A DNA stretch of 64,000 nt, from positions 82,599,543 through 82,663,542 of the forward strand of contig CM055092.1 in assembly GCA_029204225.1 (NCBI GenBank), read 5' to 3'. Below, in pieces: positions 26,201 through 38,232 of the stretch. This DNA comes from Diphasiastrum complanatum (taxonomy: Eukaryota > Streptophyta > Lycopodiopsida > Lycopodiales > Lycopodiaceae). The position numbers were made by a program, and so were the translations under genes. Under the pieces are notes generated by a model. It ran no database searches, was not told the origin of the DNA, and was given only the letters and a program-made list of their open reading frames with translations. Position 1 is the stretch's first letter; every line of letters begins with the position of its first letter.

Positions 26201-26879
26201 TGTGAAATTACTGTACTTTAGGACCATAAATGGATCCACAAAAGTGATTGGATGCTTTGCTTAACAATCTATCAAAAAAACTAGACACAAAAAAGTTGAT
26301 CTAGATTGGCAATTTGACAAACAACAAGCATTAACAATCAAAAGCATTGATCAACATTGAAATCTGCGCCCACACTTGTGTACTACAGGCTTAAGTATGG
26401 CCTTCAAGCTGAGAAACAAGTAGAAATTTATTTGGTTCCATTTGGATCACAAAAACTCAATGTACATAGTGAACTAGCTTGAGATTGCCAATGAGCTCCA
26501 AAAATATTCTATCTTCTCATTATGGGAGCTTGGAATACATAGCAAATTCGACTTCCTTCTTGAAGTTAGGTGGATTTCCAACATGTAATAAGGAAGTTAA
26601 TTCACTCTTATTGCCCTAAAATGAAACCCTAGCCTAGATCCTAGAGTTATGCTTGGTAGGTAACTAGTTGGTCAAATTTTCACCTTAAACTTAGGTGTAG
26701 GTCCTATAAAGTAGGGATGACCACCAAATAGACATGACCAACTCTCTTGAATTGACCTAACCTACATTAGGAGTGGGTTGCCACGTGGCATCTTGGCCTT
26801 CCATGTGTGGAACCCAATTATACACAATATTTACAAAGTTCTACATGGCTAGATTTGCCAAAATAGGCTATTTTTCACA
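26201..26879 (-). repeat. LTR of copia element 2 (679 bp)
   Basis: Bounded by inverted ends TGTGAAA...TTTCACA and placed directly beside the PBS. It is the 5' LTR of the minus-strand element. No matching 3' LTR is seen at the other side, apart from a 19-bp match to its end at 23469. Confidence 0.8.
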
Positions 26880-26881
26880 CT

Positions 26882-27014
26882 GTGAAGAACCTAAGAGTGT
26901 TTGGATGCGTTGCCTATGCGCAGATCCTAAAAGACACAAGGAAGAAATTATACTTCCAAGGTCTCAAGACCATCTTGATTGGATATACTTCATCTGATAA
27001 TACATACAAGCTTA
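26882..27014 (+). pseudogene. Copia element 3 integrase C-terminal piece
   Basis: The plus-strand frame KNLRVFGCVAYAQ...KDTRKKLYFQG...IGYTSSDNTYKL is the copia integrase C-terminal segment. It stops where the 4.9 kb element begins at 27015, and the same protein resumes at 31889. Confidence 0.85.
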
Positions 27015-27555
27015 TGTCATGTGCCAAATCTCAAGCAAATAGCAATTACAAAAGAAGTAAAGCTAATAGCAAGAAAAGTACATAGCATTCAAGATAGCAT
27101 ATCATTAGAAAGCTAGAAACATGGAGATCACAATGGAGTCACAGTAGCAATGAAAGAAAGAGTACAATCAATGGAAATGGAGCATTGATTCATGTGGATA
27201 GGGCACATGAGACCTAGCAATGGAGATCCCTATGGCTCACATTCACAAGGAAGCTAGAAGCTCTCACTTGCAAATGAGCCAAAAGATTCACAAATTGATG
27301 TCTCTTGCCTAGTTATAGACAATGCTCTTACCTAACTAAACTTAACTATCTTGAGGGATAGTTAACCCTTGTTAAGTACTATTCAAACTACATTGGGCCC
27401 TTATTGGCTGGCCTATTATCCTTATTAGTTACTTTGAAGGGCCTAAAGAGGGAACCGCCTTGTTCTTAAGGCTAATAGCTCCTTTTGGGCCTACAAAGCT
27501 TCCATTGGACATTATTTTACCTTGAAAAGCACTGATGTACTAAAAGTACATGACA
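27015..27555 (-). repeat. 3' LTR of the nested element
   Basis: Direct repeat of 31352-31888, with about 16 substitutions and one 4-bp indel by eye. Begins TGTCATGTGCC and ends GTACATGACA on the plus strand. Confidence 0.9.
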
Positions 27556-27841
27556 CTTCCCCTACTTAAACATTCTTGTCCTAAAAAATGAAGACGCTTG
27601 TCTGATCAGCTTGATCGCCTTGGTTAAGTAGTCATGACTAAGGATGTGTCGTCCAAAAAATAATAATTTATTGCCTCGTTACAGATCCAAAGCTGTCGAA
27701 TTGAATTCATTTTACTAACTTCAGACTATAATCCTTTTTCTCATGGAGGAAAAATTGATGGTCGAAGAAGAGTTTGATGAAGCACCATATTGCTTATTGT
27801 ATCCCAAATCACAATATCCCCTTTTGTCTGCTTCTTCGGCA

Positions 27842-29230
27842 TCATGACAAATTGGATGATCTATCCAATTCCTTTAGGATCATCTTTGGCATTGCATTCG
27901 GTTGTGCTGGGCTGAAGATTTTGTCATGTTGTTTGGTAGTCACTTTGTTGTTCAATCCAAATGCTTCAATGATAACCATAAACCTTGCATCTGAATTGTG
28001 AAGATCCTTCATGAAGGAATTATTGGCATAATCAATCTTCAATATAGGAACCAATACGCTTTGATTGATCTCTGGAAATGACAATTGATATTCTGAATGG
28101 ACATTCATTTCCAAGAATATTGAGTGGATGAGATGCTTGCAAAGAGTAATAATTTCCCTTTCATTCAAAGCCTCTACGAAAAATCTTTCGTAGATTAGAT
28201 CATCATGTTAAAAAATATTGATATTTTGAATATTTTGAACCACAAACTGGAAACTGTGATATAATGGATCTTTGATTGTTTGTCCCATCTCATAGCTAGG
28301 ACAAATTCCAGCTTGTATCATACAAGTTTCATCACATTTTGTTGTGCACTCTATACTGAATGTAAAACATTCATACATATCAGTTGTATCCCTGTCTGTT
28401 AATCCCATTTCACAAGATGTTTCAAACAAGTTTTCTGGTTGAATGTGATGTGATAATTCTGGAGATCTCAAGGAAGATAGGGTCCTTGACTGATTTGCCT
28501 CATTGACAACTTCTTTGCCTGAATTGGCCCTTGTATTGCTCAATTGAAGATCGATATTGAAAACAAAAATATTGTTTTCATAATCCTCCGCATCATGTTT
28601 GTTGTCCTCAGTTGATTTTTTATGTCCTTGCATTGACATTGTATTTGCAATTGGAATTTTCTGGGTCGATTCAAATGGGAATTACATTTATTAATATGTT
28701 GCCTTATTGGTTCTAAACATGCAGTGCTTCCATCATTTCTTCAGTACGACTCAATTGTCCATTGAACAATAGTAATGATGAACCACAATGGGTATGAGGA
28801 GTGGCATTATTGTGCTATTCTGTATGCAACATTGCACAGGAGATGACAATTGTTCAAGTTGGCATCTAGAACTCATGTACCGCAATGCGTGCTCATCACC
28901 TTGTGAATTACGATGATGTTTTGATTGTCGTGAATATAGCTCATCATCACTGTCACTACTATAAAAACCACCATCAATATTAGATTGATTTGACTGGTGT
29001 AGCTCATGGTTTTTATTTTGGTCAGAATAGTTTTCATCATCACTCAAACAGTCTCCATATGAGTCGTGTTGCTCATATTGATCTGAATTATTGTCTTTGT
29101 GCTCTCCATTCTGATAATATTGATCTGAAATACCATCATTTTGCTCCTCGTATTGATAATCACAATATGATTGGTCATCCCATCCAGATTGATTATCAAA
29201 TTCCATCTCATAATCAGAATCAGAATCCAT
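27842..29230 (-). pseudogene. Unknown protein of the nested element, broken
   Basis: The frame starts at the ATG at 29230 (MDSDSDYEMEFDNQ) and runs through a Ser/Asp/Tyr/Gln-rich, acidic N-terminal half with repeated YEQ/DQY blocks. Three open parts (29230-28751, 28639-28208, 28207-27842) share one frame, separated by a region with five stops (28753-28640, also frameshifted) and by a single TAA at 28208. The later part is more globular (ALNEREIITLCKHLIH, LSFPEINQSVLVPILK). No gag, protease or polymerase motif is present. It may be an element-specific gag-like or accessory protein, or captured host sequence; I cannot name a family. Confidence 0.45.
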
Positions 29231-29959
29231 TTTGTCAAATCAAGGGAGAATATGAGTTTGTAAATTTATGAAGACACTTATATAAAAAATTGCGAAGTTT
29301 AATTTTTGCAAGAAAATAAGCTCTTGGCAATTTCTCCACCCACTTAAACTCAGAGTTTTATGATGAGTGAAATTGAGAATGGCAGGAAGTTGTAGTTCAT
29401 ATACAGCTGAGCACTTTTGCTTTTTACAACGTTCAATTCCGAACTCAGAAGGAGATAATATGAGGATCGAACATAGACAAATAAAATACAAGAAAGTTTG
29501 ACTGAGGGTAAAAAAAAAAGTCTTGAAAAAAAATTGAAAAGTAATAATTACAAAATTTCAATAACTTAGTAGTGTTAGGCTCATCGCTCTGATCACTTTT
29601 TGTTTTTACTGCACTGAAATCCGAACTTAAACAAGGAAGTTACGGAAGTTAAAGAAAAACTGGTAAAGTGGATTATATACAACTTAGAAGGGGGGGTATG
29701 AAAAAAATCAAAATTGAATTCAATAATTTTTTTGGAATCTATGAAACATTCATGTGCTCGTAGAAGAATAGAAAGAACCATCAAAAATTCAAAAATTGTG
29801 GGCAAATTTCTTTTTTTTTTATAGGTTGCTCTTCTGGTGTAACTTGGGTGCTCGTCAAATTTTTTTTGTGAAAACAAAATGGATCGTGCTAGAGAGAGAA
29901 AAAAGGAAAAATCTCAACCTACGAAATTTAGAAAGAGAAAAATCTCAACTGACAGAATT

Positions 29960-30200
29960 TAGAGAGAGAGAGAGGATGTGACCGACTTCGGGTAGCGGTC
30001 AAAGAGAGAAGGTGACCGATGGGGAGAGAGAGAGAGAGAGAGAGGAAGGGAGTCGGCTACGTGACCGACGGAATTTAGAAAGAGAGAGAAGATGACCGAC
30101 GTCGGGTAGCGGTCGAAGAGAGAAGATGACCGACGTCGGGTAGCGGTTGAAGAGAGAAGGTGACCGACGTCGGCTACGTGACTGACGAAGAGAGAGAGGA
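29960..30200. repeat. GACCGACGTCGG minisatellite, ~35-bp unit
   Basis: About six imperfect units of GTGACCGACGTCGGGTAGCG plus GTCGAAGAGAGAA lie in the leader of the nested element, mixed with GA runs. Confidence 0.85.
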
Positions 30201-30229
30201 ACGTAGGGTGATGATGAATCAATGGTAGC

Positions 30230-31334
30230 CACTGGACTATCCTTCATAACCAGCAGAAGTGTGGTTGACCACTGCCACAAAAATTGCAATTAGCTGCAAA
30301 CTAGAAGTGCGAGGGTCTGCAAATTCATTCTGCCTCTGAGATCAGTGGCTCATTGGTAGCAGCAATGAGTTGAGAGATGGCACTAGGATCGCGCCTGGTT
30401 ATGCCACAGGAAGTGTGAATGAACGTGTGAAAATGCGCTCAGGTCCACCGGAAAACAATGCGCTTAGGTGCTCAAAATAAGCCTCCTCTGTCAGCAGCGA
30501 TGGAGAATTAGGGTTAGGTTAGGTTAGGTCGCATAGGTTAGGGCTGTAGGTAGGTCGGGTTAGATTTGGTTTTTTTTTTTAAATAAAACTTCAAAACGAA
30601 AAATGCAAAAAAAATTTACAAAGAAAACTAAACTTCAAATCTGAAAATTTGAAGTGCTTCTCTCTCACTTGTAAAATTTTTTTCCAAGATTCTGGCTAAT
30701 CTGACCCATCTCCACAAATTTGATCATAATTTTCTCAATATTGATCCAAATCAAACAAACTCAGTACCTCTAAAAAGATAACAACAAGCTCTATCAGGCT
30801 ATATATCAAATCAATGATTGAATGTGATTTGATAGGTCGAATTATTCACAGAACAGGACTGAAATTTTTTAAGAAAGAAAACTAACAAAACTAGAGCTAC
30901 AAATCAAGATTTGTCATAACTTTTTGAATACTAATCCAAATGACCTGCCATATAGATCAGATTAAAGCTAAGACAATGTTCTAAAATCTTATGGAAAGAA
31001 ACTAGAAATTAAAACTCAGATCAGATCCGAAAAATTCAAATCAAGTGAAAGCAAAATCCTAGTCACCTATTTTAATAGCTCTTGGGAAAAGTGCAATACC
31101 TTTTGCATCTCTTATCCAATTGCCTTGAAAATTGGTGCAAATTAAAGCTAGAACAAAGCTCTACAAAGCTATTAAATCAAATAATAAATGAAAAAGAAAA
31201 TTGAATGTCAAAAATTCGTCTGAACAAAACTGAAAAACTCAAAGTTAAAAATTAGCAAAAAGAAAGTTACAAAAACAATAAACTCATCAAATCTAATGGA
31301 AATCTCATAGAATCATCATGAATCATGGATCTAT
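30230..31334 (-). other. Leader of the nested element
   Basis: No frame recognised. A short degenerate TTAGGGTTAGGTTAGG run occurs near 30508-30525. The rest is A-rich. Confidence 0.5.
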
Positions 31335-31346
31335 GCTCTGATACCA
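31335..31346 (-). other. Primer binding site of the nested element
   Basis: TGGTATCAGAGC on the minus strand, 5 bases from the LTR edge. Confidence 0.85.
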
Positions 31347-31351
31347 AGAAA

Positions 31352-31888
31352 GTTCATGTGCCAAATCTCAAGGAAATAGCAATTACAAAAGAAGTAAAGC
31401 TAATAGCAAGAAAAGTACATAGCATTCAAGATAGCATATCAATAGAAAGCTAGAAACATGGAGATCACAATGGAATCACATTAGCAATGAAAGAAAGAGT
31501 ACAATCAATGAAAATGGAGCATTGATTCATGTGGAAAGGGCACATGAGACCTAGCAATGGAGATCCCTATGGCTAACATTCACAAGGAAGCTAGAAGCTC
31601 TCACTTGCAAATGAGCCAAAAGATTCACAAATTGATGTCTCTTGCCTAGTTATAGACAATGCTCTTACTTAGCTAAACTTAACTATCTTGAGGTATAGTT
31701 AGCCCTTGTTAAGTACTATTCAAAATACATTGGGCCCTTATTGGCCTATTATCCTTATTAGTTACTTTGAAGGGCCTAAAGAGGGAACCACCTTGTTCTT
31801 AAGGCTAATAGCTCCTTTTGGGCCTACAAAGCTTACAATGGACATTATTTTGCCTTGAAAAGCACTGATGTACTAAAAGTACATGACA
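31352..31888 (-). repeat. 5' LTR of the nested element
   Basis: Direct partner of 27015-27555. It ends ACATGACA next to CTGTATGATCTC of the interrupted copia gene. Confidence 0.9.
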
Positions 31889-33772
31889 CTGTATGATCTC
31901 GATACCCAGCAAATCTTGTATAGCCAGAATATAGTCTTTATTGAGGATCAGTTCATTGACATCAAAGGCAAGGATATTGCTCCAAACGAACCTTCATCAC
32001 CTGCCATTGATACGACTGTCCGAGCTTCTGGCTCAGGATAGCGAATCAGACAAAGATATTGCTACTAGCCAACAACAAGTCCCAGGAGTGGTTCATCAGT
32101 TGAATCCTCCCAGAAGATCAAGCCGAGTGCGCACACAACCCACAAGGTATACTCCTGAGTCTGCAGTCTCTTGATACATGAACCGATGACAGTCGAAGAG
32201 GCACTCAGCCAACCAGACTCTGATATCTGGAGAGAAGCTATGGACAGAGAGTATTCCTCTCTGATCAAGAACTAGACATGGTCACTAGTCAAAGCTCCTA
32301 TTGGCTACAATATCATTGATTGCAAATGGATCTTCAAGATCAAATACAATGCCAATGGAGCAATTGATCGAAAGAAGGCAAGACTGGTAGCACGAGGATT
32401 TACTCAGATCCCAAACGTCGATTACAGCGAGACTTTTAGTCCAATACTCAAACATTCATCGATCCGAATGCTCCTATCTTATGCTGCAGCTATCGACCTC
32501 AAAGTACATCAACTTGATGTACAAACAGCCTATCTGAATGGAGTTATAGAAGAAGATATCTACATTATCAAGCCCGAAGGATACATTCTGGAAGGTATGA
32601 AGAATCATGTTTGTAAACTCCACAAAGCACTTTACGGCTTGAACCAATCTACCAAAGCTTGGTTTCAGAGGATCAACACATTCTTCATCAAACAAGGATT
32701 CAAACCAAACACTGCTAATTGCAACGTCTATTCCAAGTCAGTGCAGCGATCCTTCATTATCATCACCTTATATGTGGATGATACGTTGCTCTTCAGCAAC
32801 AATACCAATTTGGTCAAGGATTCTAAGTAGATGCTTTTTTCAGAGTTCGACATGACTGAACTGGATGAAGCTCACTTCTGTCTGGGCATTCAAATTCACA
32901 GAGACAGAGCAAGACGACTGATTTACATCACTCAAAAAAGATATCTTCACAATGTTCTTAACAGATACAATCTAATGAATTGTAAATTAGCTCACTCACC
33001 GATGGATTCAGGCCTGCATTTGTCGAAGGACCAATGTCCCTAGACCAAGCAGGAAGAGGAGCAGATGAGAGAGTATCCTTATCAATTGATACTTGGATCT
33101 CTGATCAAGACCAGATATCTCTTTTATAGTAAGCTCATGGCTAATCTTGGCATTACCTATTGAAAGGCTCTCATAAGAGTCATGAGATATATTCGAGCTA
33201 CCATGGACCAGTGCATCTGCTATGGAGATGTCAGCAACAACAACCTTCATCAGCTCAGTGGATATTCTTATGCAAGTTGGGGAGGAGATGTAGACAATCG
33301 GAAGTCCACATCTGGATTTACGTTCTTCTTCAACGGCGATCCTATCTCATGGAACAGTCGTAAGCAAACCTCTATCGCACTTTCTTCTATAGAAGCAGAA
33401 TATGTTGTTGCTTCTCAATCTATTAAGGAAGCGTTTTGGTTGAGAAATTTACTGTCAGACATTAATCTGTATCAGTACAGTCCTACAATTTTATTCTGTG
33501 ATAATCAGATTGCTATTGCCTTATCGGCCAATCCTAGATTTCACTCTAGGAGTAAGCACATTGAAATCAGATATCACTACATCAGGGGCAAGGCTCTCAA
33601 CAAGGAGGTGAGCTTAACGTACTACAAAACGCAGGAAATGGTTGTAGATATATTCACGAAAGCATTAAGTGTTAATGCACACAACAAATTTTGTGCATTG
33701 CTTAGTCTGAAGATCAAGGCATTCACGGATCCAGAAGGGGGGGTGCTAGATTTATCTCGTCTACTCTCCTAA
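31889..33772 (+). pseudogene. Ty1/copia RT-RNase H relic (element 3)
   Basis: Reading resumes with YDLDTQQILYSQN and goes through NPPRRSSRVRTQPTRYTPES, then EALSQPDSDIWREAMDREY, CKWIFKIKYN, KARLVARGFTQ, LDVQTAYLNG and the catalytic YVDDTLLFS (~32775). It continues through the connection domain to RNase H (ISWNSRKQTSIALSSIEAEY, FCDNQIAIALSANPRFHSRS, EMVVDIFTKAL). In-frame stops occur near 32172, 32271, 32828, 33041 and 33161, so it is not functional. It ends at a polypurine tract before the LTR at 33744. Confidence 0.92.
33733..33743 (+). other. Polypurine tract of copia element 3
   Basis: AGAAGGGGGGG immediately before the LTR start TGCTAG. Confidence 0.85.
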
Positions 33773-34161
33773 ATCCCATTTTAATCTGCCTCCATTCATG
33801 TTGTATTTTTACTCACGTTGTCGCACAGTCTGCATATTTACATGTAAAATAAGACAGACGAATAAAATGCGACTATTTGAAGAAATACATGTAAATTCTC
33901 ACAGGCAAAGAAAAAGCGAAATCTTCACCAATGTTCATCTCAGCAAAAGCTGACGTCACGGCCCTTTTCATGCTCACCCCATGCAACTATGCTAACAGAC
34001 TTCACAACGACAGCAGCCACCCACGATCTCCTACAGACAGCACATCCACTGTGTACTTTCTTCATCTGCACACTTGTAACATAATGTATATATATTGAAT
34101 ATCATTTGCGTATTCAGTGTGATGAGAGAGATCAAGAGACCAAGTGTGTGTAAATATAGCA
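33744..34161 (+). repeat. 3' LTR of copia element 3 (418 bp)
   Basis: Starts TGCTAGATTTA after the polypurine tract and ends TAAATATAGCA, an inverted match. A TATA-like TGTATATATA lies near 34085. No 5' partner is present in the window. Confidence 0.75.
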
Positions 34162-34458
34162 TCAGAAACTTATCAGAGACATAGACAAAGTAGGTGCCTT
34201 GCACGTTGATTCTTATTTGTTAGTTATAGGTGCATTCCTTTTACAGATTGAATTAGCTTTGTAGAGAACGTGGTTTCGTCCGCTATTGTCTTGTGCTCTA
34301 CCGCATTATTGACATGTATATTTGTTATACTTAATCTGGTAACAGCTCTTTGTTCTGCGTTCAGATTTGTGTCAACATTGCTATGCTTATTCTTCATTCT
34401 GTCTGACTTTTCGTTGCTCAATCTGATAATCTGTTTTAGCGAGTTATTATTAGTCTAG

Positions 34459-34580
34459 CTATTGACGACTAATATTTAGTCTTGCCTTTCGTTAATCATT
34501 CACGACTGATTATCAGTCTAGCTCCTCGCGAATCATTCGCGACTAATAATTTGTCTAGTTGTTCACGACAAATTATTCTT
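34459..34580. repeat. Three ~40-bp tandem units
   Basis: Units share ATTCRCGACTRATWATYWGTCTAG and differ elsewhere; each contains a small dyad (CGACTAATATTTAGTC type). Confidence 0.75.
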
Positions 34581-34914
34581 CTGGTGTGTTTGATAATGTT
34601 TGGCTACGTAATCAGAACAATCGTGATTACTATTACTAACGTTCTGTTCGTTTCTGATAGACGTAGTCATGCTTAGGGAAGAAGTAATATAGCTCATTCT
34701 GCTGCGCACAAACACATTCTGTTCGAGTTCGTTTCTCGTTCGAGTTTCGAGTTCGCTTCTTTCTCGTGTTTTTCTTTTCGACCTATTTATTTTTCGTCTC
34801 TCACACTCACACACCCTCTTTCTTCCAACATTAAACCCACAACTCACAAAACTAGAAGACGTTACATACTAGTTGCTTGCGACTACGGGAAGCCGAAAAG
34901 ACTAAAAGCATTTT

Positions 34915-35240
34915 CCAAAGAGTGCGATACTTTTGAAAACTTTGTGATATGCGCACATTTTCAATTTTTGAGAAATGCGACATGTTTTGAGAAAGCTAAA
35001 AATATGTTCCAATCCTTGTTATTTTGCAAGCGTACTATTTTATTTTTGCGAAGAATCCGACACTTGTGTCAATATGTTCTATTTTCGCAATGTTGCTCTT
35101 TTGTTTGTGCGAGAAATGCAACTCCATCGAAACCTGTACGTGTCGCACATCTCTGCGATTTTACTTTTCTGAAGAATGTGACACTTTTCGAAATGTGTTA
35201 TTCGCACACTTTTGACAGTTTATTTTTGCGAAGAAGCCCA
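34915..35240. repeat. Degenerate ~60-bp tandem repeat
   Basis: Four to five units are built from GCGAAGAATSYGACAC, TTTTGAAA, TCGCACA and TTTATTTTT, with heavy divergence. Confidence 0.65.
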
Positions 35241-36889
35241 CAAATGCACGGGAGTTACCAAATACATCTGGTTTTTCACAGATTGTGTAAATTTCTATTT
35301 TTGTAGTCCGATACTCAAAATTACCGCTGCTTATTTACTATTTGTAAGTTAAAAAAAATTTGTGTGGCACTGCCACGTGAAAATGAAAAAATTTATTGTG
35401 ATAGTCATGGCCCACATTTAACTCAATGTTGATCGGCAGGGTAGCCAAAAATTCTTTTACTGGGCCCATGCCTTGCGTGGCAGAGCCACATAGGAAAAAG
35501 AAAAAGTTTGAATTTCGGCTAAGTCTCAAGTTCGTGAGGCAACGTAATGTGAGAAAATGCACATATATGTAGTTGTGTTTGGACCTAAACCGAAGATCCT
35601 TAACACTTAATTCAATGATCCCTTGACCTATGATGAGTCACCAAACTTATGAAAATAACTTGTCTAGATTCCCAGCAAAATAGGGGGCTTGATTTTTCCC
35701 ACTAGATGACAAGCATTATTGACTTTTCAAATAGCTGACATGTGCAAAGATCCAAAGACCCTAATATACATAAAATATACAACTTACATCTTAGTAAAAT
35801 TCAAGGTCCACTAGCCATACCAAATTATCCATGAGTGATCAAAACTATTCAACTTGCAAATCATATTTTTAACATTATCTTATTCTTGTCCATTTCTCTC
35901 TTTAAATATCTCCCCCTACTTATCCTCTTCCCCCTGAATTCCTCTCTCTACAGCCTCTGCCTTCTTTCATTCTCATTGGCCTATTATATTTCCTCATTCC
36001 TATCCAGCTCTCTCACTCATTATCCTTCCCTACTGGATTTGACTTTACCTAAATTTTTCTCTATACTCATGGCCTATTCCCTCACATACTCTCTTGATTC
36101 TCTCTCTACCAATTTATCTCTCTAAAAATTAAAGTCAGAAGCTGATTATTGAAAGGAAATTTGATGAATTCAAGCTCGAAAAACATTATTTTATTTCTAG
36201 CAAATTTGTAAGAAAATTTTTCTACCTTTCTAGAATAACAAATATTCAAATCTAAAAGGTTCTCCCTTGGTGGAATTTGTTTATGAGACCAACCAATGTT
36301 AGTGGGCACTTGCACAATTAAAGAGTTCCCATCAAAACGGGGAGTTTCTCCTCTCCATCGCGACCCTTCTATGCTTTTTATGTGTAAATAAATGATTTGT
36401 TATTAGGGTGTAGTTTCCTTCTCTAATGTTACATAAAATGACAAGTTTAGCATTTTGATGGGTTATTCTATATTACATTTTTATACATGTAAGTGTCATC
36501 ATTACATGTCAAGAGTATCATCAAGTTGAGTTCACAATTTGGCTCTTCTGGATACCAAAGAAATAGCAAGTCCTTTTAAGGGAGGCAATCACCTTTAAGT
36601 GTGATTGGCTAGGCTAGTTGTTTGTCTTATATATAAAGATCTTTCTTATTAAGTACACCAAATGTGGTAGTGTCCATGAACAATGTGATATCTTGAGTCT
36701 AGATTTTGATATCCTCCATGGTTTAGAACTCTAAACCTCATTCATTGGGTCTAGTACGTGGAGTACACCAATCAACTGCCACCCTTATATCTAAGCCTAA
36801 TAAAATGATCTAGATAAAGGCAATCTCATTTTGGTGATGACGATGTGGTTTTTCTTTCGTTTATTTTTTTTTTGGTATCACTCTGGTTC

Positions 36890-37400
36890 TTTGATAGTTG
36901 TACATTTATGCATATTCTTACACATTTGTGCATATTAAATAATTTTTTCCTCGTACAGCTTTTCTATCCTCAATAGTTGTACATTTGTGCATATTGAATA
37001 AATTTTTCCTCGTACAACTTTTCTATTCTCAACAGTTGTACATTTGTGCATATTCTTATATCTCTTCGTTTATTCTTAAGAGAAAGATCAAAATGAGGTC
37101 CTTTCATATTGATTCTAGTAGAAAGCTTTGTAGGTCCTTGACAGATGTATGTTTGTGCATATTCAATGAATTTTCCTCTTCGTACAACTTTTTATGTCCT
37201 TGACATCTTTACATTTGTGAATGTTTTTATACATCATGCTTATTCTCAATAGCAAGATAACCTAGGTTGTAAAACTATCTTTTCCAAATGAGGTCATCTG
37301 ATATTGACTGAATTTCTCATTAAAAAAAACCATATGTCCTTGAGTTGTTGTACATTTATGCATATTCTTATACAGTTGCTTATACTGAAGAGGAACATCA
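36890..37400. repeat. ~60-bp tandem repeat, GTTGTACATTTGTGCATATT
   Basis: Six or more copies of the core lie near 36896, 36974, 37034, 37141, 37204 and 37341. Those at 36925-37030 have a period close to 59 and end CCTCGTACAACTTTTCTA. Confidence 0.85.
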
Positions 37401-37591
37401 ACTAGGGTTGCAAAAACTCTTTTCCAAATGAGGTCCTAGTAATAAAAGTAAGTTTACTCTTATGGTTCAGAATTTTGAAATTTTAATAAATTTTTGCCCT
37501 TTGGTTCAACAAATTTTGAGGAGCTAGAATCCACAAATATGCTTATACACACTTGGGTTTGAGATGTGCATAGGCTTTAAATGTTGCATGC

Positions 37592-37672
37592 CCATCCAAC
37601 AACCCAGGTTAAGTGAGAGTTAAGTGGGCACCTAGCATTTAACTCTCTCACTTAACGTGGGTCATCGGATGG
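37592..37672. repeat. ~80-bp foldback
   Basis: The left arm CCATCC..ACCCAGGTTAAGTGAGAGTTAA is mirrored by TTAACTCTCTCACTTAAC, GTGGGT and GGATGG, with a loop of about 15 bases. Confidence 0.85.
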
Positions 37673-38040
37673 ACACCTAGCATTTAGAGCTTGACCTAGT
37701 GAAAGATCTTATACACCATCGGCACCAAGCATATGTAAAAATATACCTTCAATGTTTTTTTTTAATTTTACTATCTCATTGACTTAAACATGAAAACCTT
37801 AAAATTTGATTTTACATCTACTAGTAACTAGCATATGAAAAAAATTATCATCGAGGACTTTGGATGAGCACCTAGCATTTAGAGCTTGTGCAAGACCTAG
37901 TGAAAGCCCTTGCACCATCTCCACTAAGCATATGTGAAGATACACCACACCTAATGTTCTTAAAACTTCCTATTCAAATGACTTAAACATGAAAAGTCTA
38001 GAATTTAATATTATATCTACTAGCTTATGAAAAAATGAAA
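37672..38040. repeat. ~185-bp tandem duplication
   Basis: Copies begin at about 37672 and 37861 with GCACCTAGCATTTAGAGC-type sequence and share GACTTAAACATGAAAA and CATCTACTAG further on. Confidence 0.8.
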
Positions 38041-38054
38041 ATTTTAAATAGGAG

Positions 38055-38232
38055 GTGTGGGCTCTTAGTAGAGAGTGCATTGCAGATGCACCTGTAGTGC
38101 CTCTGCTGCAAATGCCCCACTCCATCCAAGGGAGAACATATCTTCTTTCTCCCTTAGCCTCATCCATCACCATTGGATGGAGTGGGGCCAGGAGTGCAAG
38201 TGCACATGCGGTGCACTCCTTAAGTATTCCCG
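38055..38232. mobile_element. Foldback MITE-like element
   Basis: Perfect 15-bp arms CCCCACTCCATCCAA (38115) and TTGGATGGAGTGGGG (38173) enclose AGGGAGAA...TTCTCCCT. Imperfect pairing extends outward through the GAGTGCAttgcAGATGCACCTG-type arm to 38232. No target duplication was seen. Confidence 0.65.

Larger units (their letters stand above)
27015..31888 (-). mobile_element. Nested non-autonomous LTR element (LARD-like), 4.9 kb
   Basis: Two direct LTRs (27015-27555 and 31352-31888) are about 97% alike by eye and have ends TGTCATG...CATGACA. A PBS lies inside the right LTR on the minus strand (31335-31346), and a polypurine AGGGGAAG lies next to the left LTR. It sits inside copia element 3. 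The right flank CTGTA and left flank CTTA look like a damaged 5-bp target duplication, and the host reading frame resumes across it. No RT, integrase or RNase H motif is visible, so it depends on another element in trans. It carries its own degenerate frame (27842-29230). Confidence 0.85.
34162..36890. other. Non-coding, repeat-rich
   Basis: No gene was found. Contains the short tandem array at 34459-34580 and a degenerate ~60-bp satellite at 34915-35240. Confidence 0.5.

Noticed and set aside
28751-29271. Plus-strand frame 28990-29271 in the nested element
   Set aside because: It is the antisense shadow of the minus-strand acidic frame.
30508-30545. Second telomere-like insert (TTAGGGTTAGGTTAGG)
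   Set aside because: Units are 5-6 bp and irregular, not the 7-bp plant unit.
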